DNA from: Phycisphaerales bacterium
GTDB lineage: Bacteria; Planctomycetota; Phycisphaerae; Phycisphaerales; SM1A02
Assembly (NCBI GenBank): GCA_029268515.1
Contig: JAQWNP010000009.1
Coordinates: 1-45,815 of the forward strand
Length of the DNA: 45,815 bases
Direction: 5' to 3'
Shown: positions 1-8,577 of the stretch, piece by piece
Layout: the number at the start of each line of letters is the position of its first letter
Position numbering within the stretch: position 1 is the first letter of the stretch
Notes under the pieces: model-generated
The model's database searches: none
What the model saw: the letters and a program-made list of their open reading frames with translations, nothing else
What the model was told of the DNA's origin: nothing
Made by a program: the position numbers and the translations under genes

Positions 1-2546
1 TATGGGCAGTCTGTACCAAACACAACTAAGAATGCTGAGAAGTCAGCAAGATCAACGGTACCACTGCCATCGATATCTTCAACGCAGCCTGAGCACGTTG
101 TACCAAAGGCCACCAAGAAGCTTGAGAAGTCGCTGAGTCCAACAGAACCATCATCATCAAAGTCACCGGCACACGGTGGCTCAGGATCGTTGGTGCAGTT
201 GGTGCAACCATCATTGGGCGTGTTGTTGCCGTCATCACACTCTTCGCCATCTTCAACAACACCGTTACCGCAGACTGACTGTGGTTCGCCAGGTATGAAG
301 TTAATGGTGAGTGATCCAGTCGTGAATCGATTGTCGCAACCATTGGGATCTTCGTCGTAGTTACCATTACAACCGGTATTGGTATCACATTCGAATATCT
401 CAACGTAAAACCGACCGTTTGGATCACTGACGACGCTTGTAAAGTTCCAGGTACCATCATCTTCTGGTCCACCATCAGCTTGACCAGAGAATGGCAAGTA
501 GTAGAAACCATTTTGCTGAGATTCATCAGCAACCAAGATGCCGATATCTGACGACCAGCTATTACTTGCAACGGTTTCGATAAGAATGTCGTCCCAACTA
601 AAACCAGTCACCTCAGCGCCAACGCCGAGATCGATAATCCAGGATTGATTATCTGCGTCACCAAGATTATCCCAGCTGCATAAATCCGTCAGGTCGAGGA
701 CATTAGGACCTGGTCCAGTACCACATGTACCTGTCTCACAAGAGGTACCTTCTCCCTGCCAGTTTCCTCCAGTTGCTGAACAAGCAGCTTCTGAGGCAAC
801 AACAGAACAGTCCAAGTCAACACAACATGCGCCACTCGAACCGCTGCCACCGGAACAACTCACGTTCAGTGTTCCTGAACCAATTGGATCATCAATATGA
901 CCACCCAGGCGAATCAAAATTTGATCGCCGGAGGATACTGAAAGCGTCAGTCGAGAGGAGAAATCGCTGCATCCGCTCGCATCATCGCTACAGCCAATGA
1001 TGTTTCCTGTTCCGGGAATAACCCAGCTTGAGTAGGCTGCGATTTTAGTATCAAAATCAACTGTCCCACACGTGGAGAATGTTGCCGTTCCATCACATGT
1101 TGCGGTATAGCGGTACCAAATGTCATTATTGACGGTACCGTCATTCGCTTCGTCAGAGTCATCACATATACCACCAGCACCATGATCTACACCATCAGTT
1201 GTGGCCCCAATGGTGCTAAAGCTTGTGGCTCCATCGGTGATTACAATTGCTTGAAAGAGACCATTATTCGCTGGCGGCTCGCCGCCAGGTTCGCCACAGG
1301 TGCCCGAAAGACAATTTCTTGAGTCACGGTGGGCAACTAAAGATGGAATCGTTTCTGTGTCATTGAACGTATTTGAACAAGTAATCGATGGATTCATTGT
1401 GTTGCTGGTGCAGCTACAGTGAAAACCACCCCAAAGGTGTCCAAGTTCGTGCGCATGCAGATCGGTCGTACACGCAAAACTACCGCAACAGTCTGATTCA
1501 CACAGGCTGTAGCGACTGTTTGTACAGATGCCAGCAATCGTCCATGCAATACCAATTGTTCCCCCGTCAATGCTACGGCCCGTGAATAACTGGGCTGTAT
1601 CGTGTGCAACACCAGACTGATTATTCAGCCATTCTGAACGAAACTGACTCAGCAGTGTTTCAGCATTATTTGATGAGTAGGGATTCGAACCCGATGAAGT
1701 ACGCACGATGATGGTGGTAATCTCATGTGTCAGACCAACTTCTAGTTGATACTGACTATTCATTGTATTAATGACTTGGTTGACGCGACTCTCTACATTT
1801 GATGTGCTACTGCTGTAGTCCTGATAGAACTCGAAGTCTGCATCAATACCTAACTCAGCTACACAAAGAGAACCAACTGATGCCGAGCGATTGGTGATAC
1901 CAGGATTTTCCTGCTGCACAGGCTTTGCTGGCTGATCAGGTGTACCACACGTACCTCCTGATGGAATGACATCGTCATTGTTATAAGCAACATATTCATC
2001 CGGTTCAGCGTCTTGAACTCGGTCACCAATTGGCTCAATCCAGCCACGGTAACCATCAACGATAATCGTGAGATAGAGTCCATCCTCCATCAATGAACCT
2101 GAGACGAGCGAGCCAACATGCCCATGCACTTCGCCTTGCACCGTTCGGATGGCACCAGGCTCAACAGGCACAAGACTGCCATCCGCCCGATGCTCAAGAA
2201 CCTGATAGTTCTTGCTAGAACGCGTGGAGTGTTCCCAGAAGGTGAGATCAACTGGGCCGTATCCTGGCAGTTCAAGAGCCTCAAGTGTGATCGTACGACC
2301 AACATCTTCAACCGGATCGACGTCTAGATTGGTAAGCAAGCAATCCCTGAGGCCTAACACTGTCTTCGCACCAGCAATCACTCGAGTGCTGCGATCCAAA
2401 GCGGGGCTTTTGATTGGCTGCATCTCGATGCTTGAGACACGACTCGGTTTTCCTGGTGCAACGAAAGCCACGGTTCCAGCAACGACGGCGCCATAGACAC
2501 ATAGACATGTCCATGTTCGCAGACCACCCTTATAAAGCTGTCTCAT
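1..2546 (-). CDS. Secreted metzincin zinc metalloprotease with DUF4215-like and dockerin-like C-terminal repeats (3' end cut by window edge)
   Basis: One reading frame is open from an ATG at 2546 to the left edge (848 codons plus TA, so the stop is probably the next base). GAGGAG lies about 10 nt upstream of the start. An N-terminal hydrophobic segment follows a short basic start, as in a secretion signal. The zinc site HELGHLWGGFH is at residues 366-376, the metzincin HExxHxxGxxH pattern, and is followed by an NTMNPS Met-turn about 20 residues later. After the catalytic domain come a Cys-rich beta region, a second beta-rich domain, a DUF4215/Myxococcus-type Cys-rich repeat (CGNGVVEDGEECDDGNN, about residue 757), and two acidic repeats each ending DFSxFLVxFGT, resembling dockerin calcium repeats. 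Inferred role: extracellular or surface protein degradation. The family assignment is firm from the zinc motif; the substrate is unknown. Confidence 0.88.
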   Translation of the reverse strand, partial: MRQLYKGGLRTWTCLCVYGAVVAGTVAFVAPGKPSRVSSIEMQPIKSPALDRSTRVIAGAKTVLGLRDCLLTNLDVDPVEDVGRTITLEALELPGYGPVDLTFWEHSTRSSKNYQVLEHRADGSLVPVEPGAIRTVQGEVHGHVGSLVSGSLMEDGLYLTIIVDGYRGWIEPIGDRVQDAEPDEYVAYNNDDVIPSGGTCGTPDQPAKPVQQENPGITNRSASVGSLCVAELGIDADFEFYQDYSSSTSNVESRVNQVINTMNSQYQLEVGLTHEITTIIVRTSSGSNPYSSNNAETLLSQFRSEWLNNQSGVAHDTAQLFTGRSIDGGTIGIAWTIAGICTNSRYSLCESDCCGSFACTTDLHAHELGHLWGGFHCSCTSNTMNPSITCSNTFNDTETIPSLVAHRDSRNCLSGTCGEPGGEPPANNGLFQAIVITDGATSFSTIGATTDGVDHGAGGICDDSDEANDGTVNNDIWYRYTATCDGTATFSTCGTVDFDTKIAAYSSWVIPGTGNIIGCSDDASGCSDFSSRLTLSVSSGDQILIRLGGHIDDPIGSGTLNVSCSGGSGSSGACCVDLDCSVVASEAACSATGGNWQGEGTSCETGTCGTGPGPNVLDLTDLCSWDNLGDADNQSWIIDLGVGAEVTGFSWDDILIETVASNSWSSDIGILVADESQQNGFYYLPFSGQADGGPEDDGTWNFTSVVSDPNGRFYVEIFECDTNTGCNGNYDEDPNGCDNRFTTGSLTINFIPGEPQSVCGNGVVEDGEECDDGNNTPNDGCTNCTNDPEPPCAGDFDDDGSVGLSDFSSFLVAFGTTCSGCVEDIDGSGTVDLADFSAFLVVFGTDCP

Positions 2547-2702
2547 TCTCTTTAATCTCCTCGGGAAAGCCCCCATCATCAATAATCAGGGCATATAGAG
2601 CGTCTCTCGCGCTCACATGAAAAGTACCCCAGATCGGTTCAAGAACAACCGAATTCCAGGTTCAGATATGTCGTACCACATCTCAATATCCGCAAAAATA
2701 GA

Positions 2703-2939
2703 CTAATCGGTTGCCTTTTCCATCTTTTTAGACGGAATAACACCATTATTGGCACCCAATGCCGCCAATTGCAACACCGTAAACAGGACCCGCCCCAGTG
2801 AAAACCAGTTGCTCGTTGATTTTGGTGACGATTCATCAGGATAGGCTGCACCCGAGATCTCTGGCTGCGGGAGCGATCCATCCTCATAATAGGTAAATGA
2901 GGTGGCATCATTCCGCCTTCCTGATGGAAGGCTGGCCAC
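2703..2939 (-). CDS. Doubtful short ORF or gene remnant, unknown function
   Basis: A 78-codon frame with a GTG start lies downstream of the antiporter gene. Its composition (ATSFTYYEDGSLPQPEISG, then a hydrophobic stretch FSLGRVLFTVLQLAALG) looks more protein-like than the overlapping frames. The protein-like reading continues upstream of the GTG (AYRAPEANWQFVV) back to a TAG near 3005, with no ATG in that extension. This suggests either an unusual start or the tail of a degraded gene. No family is recognised. The competing frame at 2639-2911 looks like noise. Confidence 0.28.
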   Translation of the reverse strand: MASLPSGRRNDATSFTYYEDGSLPQPEISGAAYPDESSPKSTSNWFSLGRVLFTVLQLAALGANNGVIPSKKMEKATD

Positions 2940-3030
2940 GACGAACTGCCAATTGGCTTCTGGTGCGCGATATGCGAGAAGAACCCCCGCGCATCTCTTG
3001 GAAGTGGATCGCTATTGCCTCGCTCTGAGT

Positions 3031-4521
3031 CTAATGCACTTCTTTTTGATGAGCAGAGGTCTCTACATTCTCATGGGCTAGTAATTCTTCTGGTGGCGCC
3101 CAATGGGGTCGCCGAAAGGCGTAAATGATAAATGGCACGATGACGATGATCACGAATGCAGGAACGGTATAAATAACCCACATCAGCTTCCAGTTTTCAC
3201 CGGCAGCTTCAACGAAGGCTGTCTCAGTTGTGGCTTCTGGGGGGAAACAACTAAGCACAATACCTGCAATACAGGTGATTGTGCCCACCCCAACCAATAG
3301 CCAAATACCAATCCAGCCACCTGGAATCTTGTAGCTGCGCTCAACGTGCGGGTGCTTATAACGAAGCACTAAGCAGGTAATGAACATCAGCGCATACATC
3401 ACGAGATAGACCATGCCGGACACGAGCGTGACGATTGCAAAACCAGCATTGATGTTGATCATCCCCATCACAATGCTCAACGCCGTTACCACAACGCCCT
3501 GCACTAAAAGCATCGCAACGGGAACGCCAGCTGAATTGCGCCCTTGCAAGAAAGGTGGCACAACGCCATCGTGCGCAGCGACAGAAAGTGCTTCTGTCGG
3601 GCCGATGATCCAAACAATGATGTGGCCGATGGCCCCAATGGCAACACAAGCAGCCATCACCGGCAGCGCCCACTCAAATCCAAACTCATGGAAGAAGGTC
3701 TCAAAGACCTGCAAAGGACCAGATTGAAGTTCGAGGTTATTGATTGGGACGAAGATAGCCACAGCAAGGGCGCCAAGAATAGACACCGAGAGAATGATCA
3801 CAAACGAGATGAAAACCGCCAATGGAATAGATCGCTTTGGCCGTTCAGTCCGGCGGAAGTGCACTGCGTTTACTTCCAACCCGGAAAGGAACGAGAAGAC
3901 CATCAATACCATGACAATCCTGCCGACACTGGTGAGGTCAGGAATGAGATACTTCGGCTCTAGTGGGGTTTGCGATGGGTGTCCGCTCATGAGCCAATAC
4001 ACCGCCATGATGATGATCAGTAGTAATGGAAAGAGCGTGCCGACGTAGAGGCAAAAGGTCGTCAGAATGCCACTCCAGCGAAGGCCACCGAAGTTCAACA
4101 ACGTTGCTACCCAAAACACGGCTAAATTGACCGGGACAAGGAAACGCCAGTTCTCGGCGAGGTCTGGATCGAACATGTACGCAATTGCAGCGGTCGCAAA
4201 AGCAAGAACACTCGGATACCAGACCACAACCTGCATCCACTGACACCAAACACCCAGAAATGCCATGCGTTTGCCAAGACCGGTCTTGATCCATAGATAG
4301 ATGCCACCCCGCCCCGGCCATCCCGCTCCAAGCTCAGCTGTCACAAGTGTGATGGGTATAAAGTAAACGATTGCAAAGAACACATAGAAGGTCACAAGAC
4401 TGAGACCATAGGACGCCATGTCTGGCAAGCCTTCAAGACCAATGACAATCGCTGTGATCATCATTGATAGAACAAATGGGCTCAGTGACTTCTGGTTTGG
4501 TTTATCGGCTGATTGATGCAT
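3031..4521 (-). CDS. APC-superfamily amino-acid permease, GadC-like (glutamate/GABA antiporter family)
   Basis: This 496-aa protein has about twelve hydrophobic segments. Its N-terminal region (AIVIGLEGLPDMASYGL, then ELGAGWPGRGGIYLWIK and WCQWMQVVVWYPS) matches what I know of the GadC/YjeM branch of the APC family, which exchanges glutamate for GABA or moves related amino acids. The C-terminal tail after the last membrane segment is hydrophilic and ends in EVH. The gene starts 9 bp after the stop of the glutamine amidotransferase gene, so the two are probably co-transcribed. That pairing fits handling of glutamate or gamma-glutamyl compounds, but the substrate cannot be read from sequence alone. 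Confidence 0.85.
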   Translation of the reverse strand: MHQSADKPNQKSLSPFVLSMMITAIVIGLEGLPDMASYGLSLVTFYVFFAIVYFIPITLVTAELGAGWPGRGGIYLWIKTGLGKRMAFLGVWCQWMQVVVWYPSVLAFATAAIAYMFDPDLAENWRFLVPVNLAVFWVATLLNFGGLRWSGILTTFCLYVGTLFPLLLIIIMAVYWLMSGHPSQTPLEPKYLIPDLTSVGRIVMVLMVFSFLSGLEVNAVHFRRTERPKRSIPLAVFISFVIILSVSILGALAVAIFVPINNLELQSGPLQVFETFFHEFGFEWALPVMAACVAIGAIGHIIVWIIGPTEALSVAAHDGVVPPFLQGRNSAGVPVAMLLVQGVVVTALSIVMGMININAGFAIVTLVSGMVYLVMYALMFITCLVLRYKHPHVERSYKIPGGWIGIWLLVGVGTITCIAGIVLSCFPPEATTETAFVEAAGENWKLMWVIYTVPAFVIIVIVPFIIYAFRRPHWAPPEELLAHENVETSAHQKEVH

Positions 4522-4530
4522 AAATTAGGC

Positions 4531-5346
4531 CTAGACGGGGTCAAATATGTTCGTTGTGACGTTTCCATGATGTGCCACGAGAACGGAACCCGTTTCAATC
4601 GGCTCCCAGTGTTCGCTTATGTCATCAAGAGGCTCTGATAATATCAACATGCCATCTGATGATGCATTCTTTAGATCACCACATACTTCATGTAGCGCTT
4701 TCTCAGATCGGCTGTGATAGAGAGTCGGTGCCTCACCGTCTGCACAAAATCGTACAGCGATGATTCTTTGACCATCCGAAACAGACACGGTCATTCGGAA
4801 CGGCTCCTTAACCCCTGCTTTATTTCGAGCATCACAGACAGCCTTCGCCATGCCGTGCAATCCTCGAACAGGGTCATCCTCCAAACCATGGGTCAATGCC
4901 AGATAGAACATTGTCTCACTATCAGTGCATCCCAACATAAACGGATAGAACTCAGGATCAATCGAGAAGTCTAAATCACGCTTAATTTTCTCGAATTCCC
5001 CAATCGACCCATTATGTTGAAAAAGCCAACGACCATGCTTAAACGGATGACAGTTGGTTCGTTGAATTGGCGAAGACGTTGCTGCACGGACATGTGCGAA
5101 GAAAAGCTTTGTGCAAATCTGTTGGGAGAGCGCCCGTAAATTTAGGTCATGCCAAGCCGGCGTTGTATCACGAAAGATACCTGGTTCGGGTCGTCCATCA
5201 AACCAGCCAATACCGAATCCATCCCCGTTAGTCGCGTAAACAGATCGCTGCGCATTGATACTTTGATTAATAAGCGAATGCTCTGGCCGAACCAAAAGAG
5301 TATCCATAAAAATGGGTGATCCAATATAAGCCAGCCATCGACACAT
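4531..5346 (-). CDS. Class II glutamine amidotransferase (YafJ/EgtC-like)
   Basis: This 271-aa protein starts Met-Cys-Arg-Trp, leaving Cys2 as the N-terminal nucleophile after Met removal. Other Ntn-glutaminase landmarks are visible: NGDGFGIGW at 40-48, AHVRAAT at 84-90, NCHPF at 98-102, QHNGSI at 110-115 and TDSE at 141-144. The length matches stand-alone amidotransferases of the YafJ and EgtC kind, which hydrolyse a glutamine or gamma-glutamyl amide. No synthetase domain is attached. It is the first gene of a probable two-gene operon with the GadC-like antiporter downstream, 9 bp away. The catalytic class is clear; the natural substrate is unknown. Confidence 0.88.
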   Translation of the reverse strand: MCRWLAYIGSPIFMDTLLVRPEHSLINQSINAQRSVYATNGDGFGIGWFDGRPEPGIFRDTTPAWHDLNLRALSQQICTKLFFAHVRAATSSPIQRTNCHPFKHGRWLFQHNGSIGEFEKIKRDLDFSIDPEFYPFMLGCTDSETMFYLALTHGLEDDPVRGLHGMAKAVCDARNKAGVKEPFRMTVSVSDGQRIIAVRFCADGEAPTLYHSRSEKALHEVCGDLKNASSDGMLILSEPLDDISEHWEPIETGSVLVAHHGNVTTNIFDPV

Positions 5347-5812
5347 TTATAAAAAAGCTCCTTTGCAACTCCGAGCGAGCATTGTAGTTGATGCGCAGAA
5401 TGACGCTGCCAATCAAATATGGTGCTCAGATCATGAAAGCCACAATCGACTTCTTGATGTCTGTATGCATGTAAAGCGCAGAAATATCCAAAGCCAAAAA
5501 GCTCACCGCCCCGGACAATGTCCGAGGCGGCGAAGGAGGGGAGGAAGAGCAAGGTAGGACGAGAACTAAATCTCGTTTGGCAAGAGCCGTTCGGCCCCGA
5601 CATTTAACTACATAAGAAACATTGCTAAACTTCGGACCTCGCCCCCGATAAGTCATTATCAGTCTTCATTGATCGAACAAATGAAACGGAAATACAGTGA
5701 TCTTCTTTTTGAGCCGCTTTTATTTTTTAAGATGGGTGATGCGACACTGATCCCAATTTGGATTTCGCATGTCTTAACTGCGTGAAGTAACGTATGCACA
5801 GAGACAAAAGAT
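5347..5812. other. Intergenic region without a convincing gene
   Basis: About 470 bp upstream of the amidotransferase gene. It contains the minus-strand hairpin at 5506-5530. Open frames in it are short or overlap the amidotransferase gene out of frame, and none gives a recognisable protein. Weak similarity to the sequence left of the second repeat copy (around 7210-7330) may mean that the repeat starting at 5813 extends into this region. Confidence 0.5.
5506..5530 (-). terminator. GC-rich hairpin, probable terminator on the minus strand
   Basis: CCGCC and GGCGG enclose a CGGAC/GTCCG stem with a three-base AAT loop. Read on the minus strand, the stem is followed within a few bases by a run of five T. 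It would end transcripts coming from the repeat/methyltransferase region before the amidotransferase gene. Confidence 0.5.
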
Positions 5813-6073
5813 GGTGCCAATAGGCTACAGAAGAAAGACCCCCTTTCCACATCTCATCAATTATCAAATCGCCAGGACTACCGCATTTACCTGAGTAAGT
5901 GATACTCTTTGCAACTGGATTGATGTAGGAAGTGACAGCTTTTCCACCTAGATCTGCCCTATCTAAATCTAACCACAGCGACAGTGAAGGAGCCGGCAAT
6001 CGCCCGAAGGCGCCTACCGATATCCTGAAAGATGCTGTCTTTATGTAATGACCGCTGAGAATTTCCCGCCCAC
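5813..6073 (-). repeat. Long repeat, copy A, with UUCG hairpin (downstream of the methyltransferase gene)
   Basis: About 260 bp that match 7334-7576 along their whole length by eye, with small indels. Shared landmarks are GGTGCCAATAGGCT, CTCATCAATTATCAA, GCCCGAAGGCGCCTACCG and GCTGAGAATTT. On the minus strand 5995-6018 folds into a stem capped by a UUCG loop (one G/A mismatch in this copy). It begins about 45 bp past the stop of the methyltransferase gene. Orientation is given by the transcript strand of the hairpin; the function is unknown. Confidence 0.8.
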
Positions 6074-6117
6074 GGTAGGTACAAGTTCTGCACCCCCATT
6101 AGCACAGCGTGGCACAC

Positions 6118-6873
6118 TCAAACGAGTTGGTCACGGCTCCACACGCCCAGACAGCGCCGGTACACCGCATCGTGGGATCCATGATCCTCAATAGAGCGCA
6201 AGGGCGAGGGGAGGTCGAAAGGCGCGATTTGCAAGTTGAGGGTGTTTGTGCCGCCAGTCAATCCCCTTGGGTTGAATTTCACATCTGGGAAGGTTGTGGT
6301 AATCAGGTAACGACAGGACGAGCGGCAGAAGTTGTCAAGAACTTTCTGCGCCAGCTCCAAGGATAGGTGCTGGAGGCAATCGCGACAGAAGAGGGCATCC
6401 ACGTCTGGCAGTGAATCGGTTGTTAGATCGATAACGCGGAAAGTGCGGCCGGAATCACCGGCGTACTCAGCAGTCAGTTTTTCGATCAGTGCTGGGACGA
6501 TATCGCCGCCGACGTACTGGTCAACGCCGAGTTCGACCTTTCGCATCCAGTAAAAGTCTCCGCAAGGGGCGTCCAGCATCGACTTGATGCCAAGTTCGGC
6601 AAGCAATTCTGGCAAGTCGCTGCGCAGGGATGCCGTAGCATCCATAGTAGATCCGCCGCCAGAGGCTGACTCTTCGCTGTTCCAGTAGTTCTCCTCGTAG
6701 ATTGATGTGAAGATCTCTTGAGGGGTCTTGTTTTCCAACGCCCAACGCCGCTGCTGACGTTTCCGCATACTGGGCAAGATCGAGCGAACAGCGTGTGCTA
6801 AGCGCGGAAAGCGCAACTTCAACTGTCCCATGATTTGACGTTGGGACTTGCTGGAAGAATTCTTTAAAGTCAT
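6118..6873 (-). CDS. Class I SAM-dependent methyltransferase (substrate unknown)
   Basis: This 251-aa protein has a basic, helical N-terminus. A Rossmann SAM-binding motif, LDAPCGD, is at about residues 100-106, an acidic strand end GGDIV at 122-126, and a post-motif CRDCLQHL at 163-170. The short conserved set (LDAPCGD.YWM, then LQHL and TTTFP) is seen in small methyltransferases often found in polysaccharide or glycan clusters, but no such cluster is present here. The gene stands alone between two copies of a ~250 bp repeat, and its base use looks more GC-rich than its surroundings. Both points suggest acquisition or rearrangement. The class is fairly certain; the acceptor is not. Confidence 0.8.
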   Translation of the reverse strand: MTLKNSSSKSQRQIMGQLKLRFPRLAHAVRSILPSMRKRQQRRWALENKTPQEIFTSIYEENYWNSEESASGGGSTMDATASLRSDLPELLAELGIKSMLDAPCGDFYWMRKVELGVDQYVGGDIVPALIEKLTAEYAGDSGRTFRVIDLTTDSLPDVDALFCRDCLQHLSLELAQKVLDNFCRSSCRYLITTTFPDVKFNPRGLTGGTNTLNLQIAPFDLPSPLRSIEDHGSHDAVYRRCLGVWSRDQLV

Positions 6874-6959
6874 AAAACTGTCCTTTACTTCTTCTTTGGC
6901 TGCCAGGCTGAACGCTCATTATCTCAATCACGCCTACAGCAACTAAGGTCATCCCTACC

Positions 6960-7205
6960 TCACCAGACTTCATTGTTGCAATAATTGTAATGCCTGGCCC
7001 AAATTACCCAAGTTGTTGTATTCCGTTTCTTCGTCCTAGTTGATGGATCCTTCATAAAATCGTCGTCGCCATCTCTTCCTGCAGCCAGCAGCGCAGGCAC
7101 TTGCTCGGCCAGAATTGCAGCTACGGCTTCATATAGCCATTCAATATGATTGGTGCCGTCCATATGACCATGTTCAAAGCCTCTAAATAGATCCTTTGCT
7201 GTTTC
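6960..7205 (-). pseudogene. Gene fragment (C-terminal remnant), unknown family
   Basis: A minus-strand frame opens after a TGA just above 7205. It reads ETAKDLFRGFEHGHMDG then NHIEWLYEAVAAILAEQVP, ending in an acidic stretch and a basic, non-protein-like tail. The first ~50 residues have the composition of a real, amphipathic protein and continue upstream of the only ATG (7163). This suggests the 3' end of a broken gene rather than an intact 67-aa gene. I do not recognise the family. Confidence 0.35.
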
Positions 7206-7333
7206 TCAGATGGCGTTATCGTCATTCTGATCGCCGATCAGGCATTTAAGATCTCATTTCAGACTGCAGAGAGACCGCCTCTTGGCTGTGCAAATCGCCT
7301 CTGATCGCGTTTCGAAAATATGCAGAGTTGGAG

Positions 7334-7576
7334 GGTGCCAATAGGCTGAAAAAGAAGAAAGACCCCTTTTCCATATCTCATCAATTATCAATTCGCCAAC
7401 CCTCCTAAGTAAGGGATACTCTCTGCACCTGGATTAATGTATGAAATGACAACTTTTCAATCTGGAACTGGGCTATCAATCTAAATACAGCAAAGGAGCA
7501 GGCAAGCGCCCGAAGGCGCCTACCGAACTCCCGAAAGATGCTGTTCTGATGCAATGACAGCTGAGAATTTTTCACC
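7334..7576 (-). repeat. Long repeat, copy B, with UUCG hairpin (downstream of the 208-aa gene)
   Basis: Second copy of the 5813-6073 element in the same orientation, about 1.5 kb away. Here the minus-strand hairpin at 7501-7524 is complete: ten pairs (two of them G-U) around a UUCG loop. On the plus strand the same sequence would have A/C mismatches, so the RNA form is better on the minus strand. It starts 11 bp past the stop of the 208-aa gene. Frames running through both copies are interrupted in this copy, so the element is more likely non-coding. Confidence 0.8.
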
Positions 7577-7587
7577 AACAGCAGCCA

Positions 7588-8214
7588 TCAAGTTCTAGGA
7601 AGCAATAAGTCCGTTCGCAGACTGTCCTTTTTAACCTCTTTCTTTAGAACAACTTGTCTTGCAATTCGGCGGTAGGCACGATCCCCCGGCAGCCGAGGTG
7701 TGGTCAATATGAGATAGTCAGCATCACCCAAAATTAGTAGCGCAAAACAATCCTTATGACATGGCCTGATTTCGATGGGCATATTACGCAAAGAAAACCG
7801 TAACCGTTTCACTGAGTAATTCGCTAGCTGGCTGAGCAGTTGTGCTGGCGATCCGGTGATTTGTAGTCTTTGTGGAGGGTCGTGTAATTCATTGGCACAA
7901 TGAAAGCTCCGGTCATTTGGGAAGTCCAGCTGAAGCTCAACTTGGCCCCTGAGCCCTTGGGTTACTGGCCAATCAGTGATCATTGCACCTGAGAGGGTCA
8001 CTGATATTCGCCGGATACCTTTTTTCGTTTCAATCTCACACCATCCACGTAAAAGGCCATCCTCCGGTTGAGAATTGATCAGTTGAGCCCCCCCTGTTGG
8101 CTTCCCAACAAGCTGCTGGACATTGCTATGACACGTTTTCGATATGTGAGGGGGTTTAATATCAGCACAAGTGGGCTTTGTAGTCAGAACAAAGGGTGTG
8201 ATCCAGATGACCAT
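7588..8214 (-). CDS. Hypothetical protein, 208 aa
   Basis: An ATG-started frame of 208 codons with balanced, protein-like composition. The N-terminus (VIWITPFVLTTKPTCA) is mildly hydrophobic and could be a weak signal or anchor. The middle is rich in beta-type alternation (ISVTLSGAMI, VELQLDF), and the C-terminus is basic (KKEVKKDSLRTDLLLPRT). Cysteines occur at several places (TCADI, KTCHS, GWCEI, PCHKDC). No family is recognised. It is transcribed away from the HTH regulator gene at 8578, with a 363 bp divergent gap between them, and the repeat copy B follows its stop closely. Confidence 0.55.
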   Translation of the reverse strand: MVIWITPFVLTTKPTCADIKPPHISKTCHSNVQQLVGKPTGGAQLINSQPEDGLLRGWCEIETKKGIRRISVTLSGAMITDWPVTQGLRGQVELQLDFPNDRSFHCANELHDPPQRLQITGSPAQLLSQLANYSVKRLRFSLRNMPIEIRPCHKDCFALLILGDADYLILTTPRLPGDRAYRRIARQVVLKKEVKKDSLRTDLLLPRT

Positions 8215-8577
8215 GGTCCAGCATCTCCAAATTAGGTTTCTAGGCTCATCGATGCTTCCATTGTCTGTGTTCTCGCTCCATGAGCGGCTATTTAGTGGTG
8301 TATTTCTGATTTTTCAAAAAGCACCATGCCCGAGCAAAAGAACGTCTCAATTGCGTTTTCGCAATTTCTAAGGGTTACATAGTCAATCTAATAGATCCTA
8401 TTGCTATGGAATAAGTTGTACGTAATCACAAGGAAGTGGGAGTACATATTTCATCTGAAGAAAGAGGGTGCCCAAGAGAGCGAGCTCATACAACCCTTTG
8501 GTCAATTCCAAGACACAGGTAGTAATTGGAATTCGTATTAGAAGGATTGGAAGGAGCTTGTAAAACAGGGAAAGAAA
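8215..8577. other. Divergent intergenic region, no gene seen
   Basis: 363 bp between the 208-aa gene (minus) and the first HTH regulator (plus). The only open frame over 60 codons (8171-8371) overlaps the 208-aa gene and has no protein-like features. The region presumably holds both promoters, but I could not pick a convincing -35/-10 pair or an operator palindrome. Confidence 0.45.

Noticed and set aside
2639-2911. 90-codon minus-strand ORF near the antiporter
   Set aside because: Composition is rich in Arg, Cys and Trp and overlaps the more protein-like frame at 2703-2939.
5142-5603. 153-codon minus-strand ORF across the amidotransferase start
   Set aside because: It overlaps the well-supported amidotransferase gene out of frame and has no family features.
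5727-5999. 90-codon minus-strand ORF inside repeat copy A
   Set aside because: The corresponding frame in copy B is broken by stops, so the repeat is treated as non-coding.
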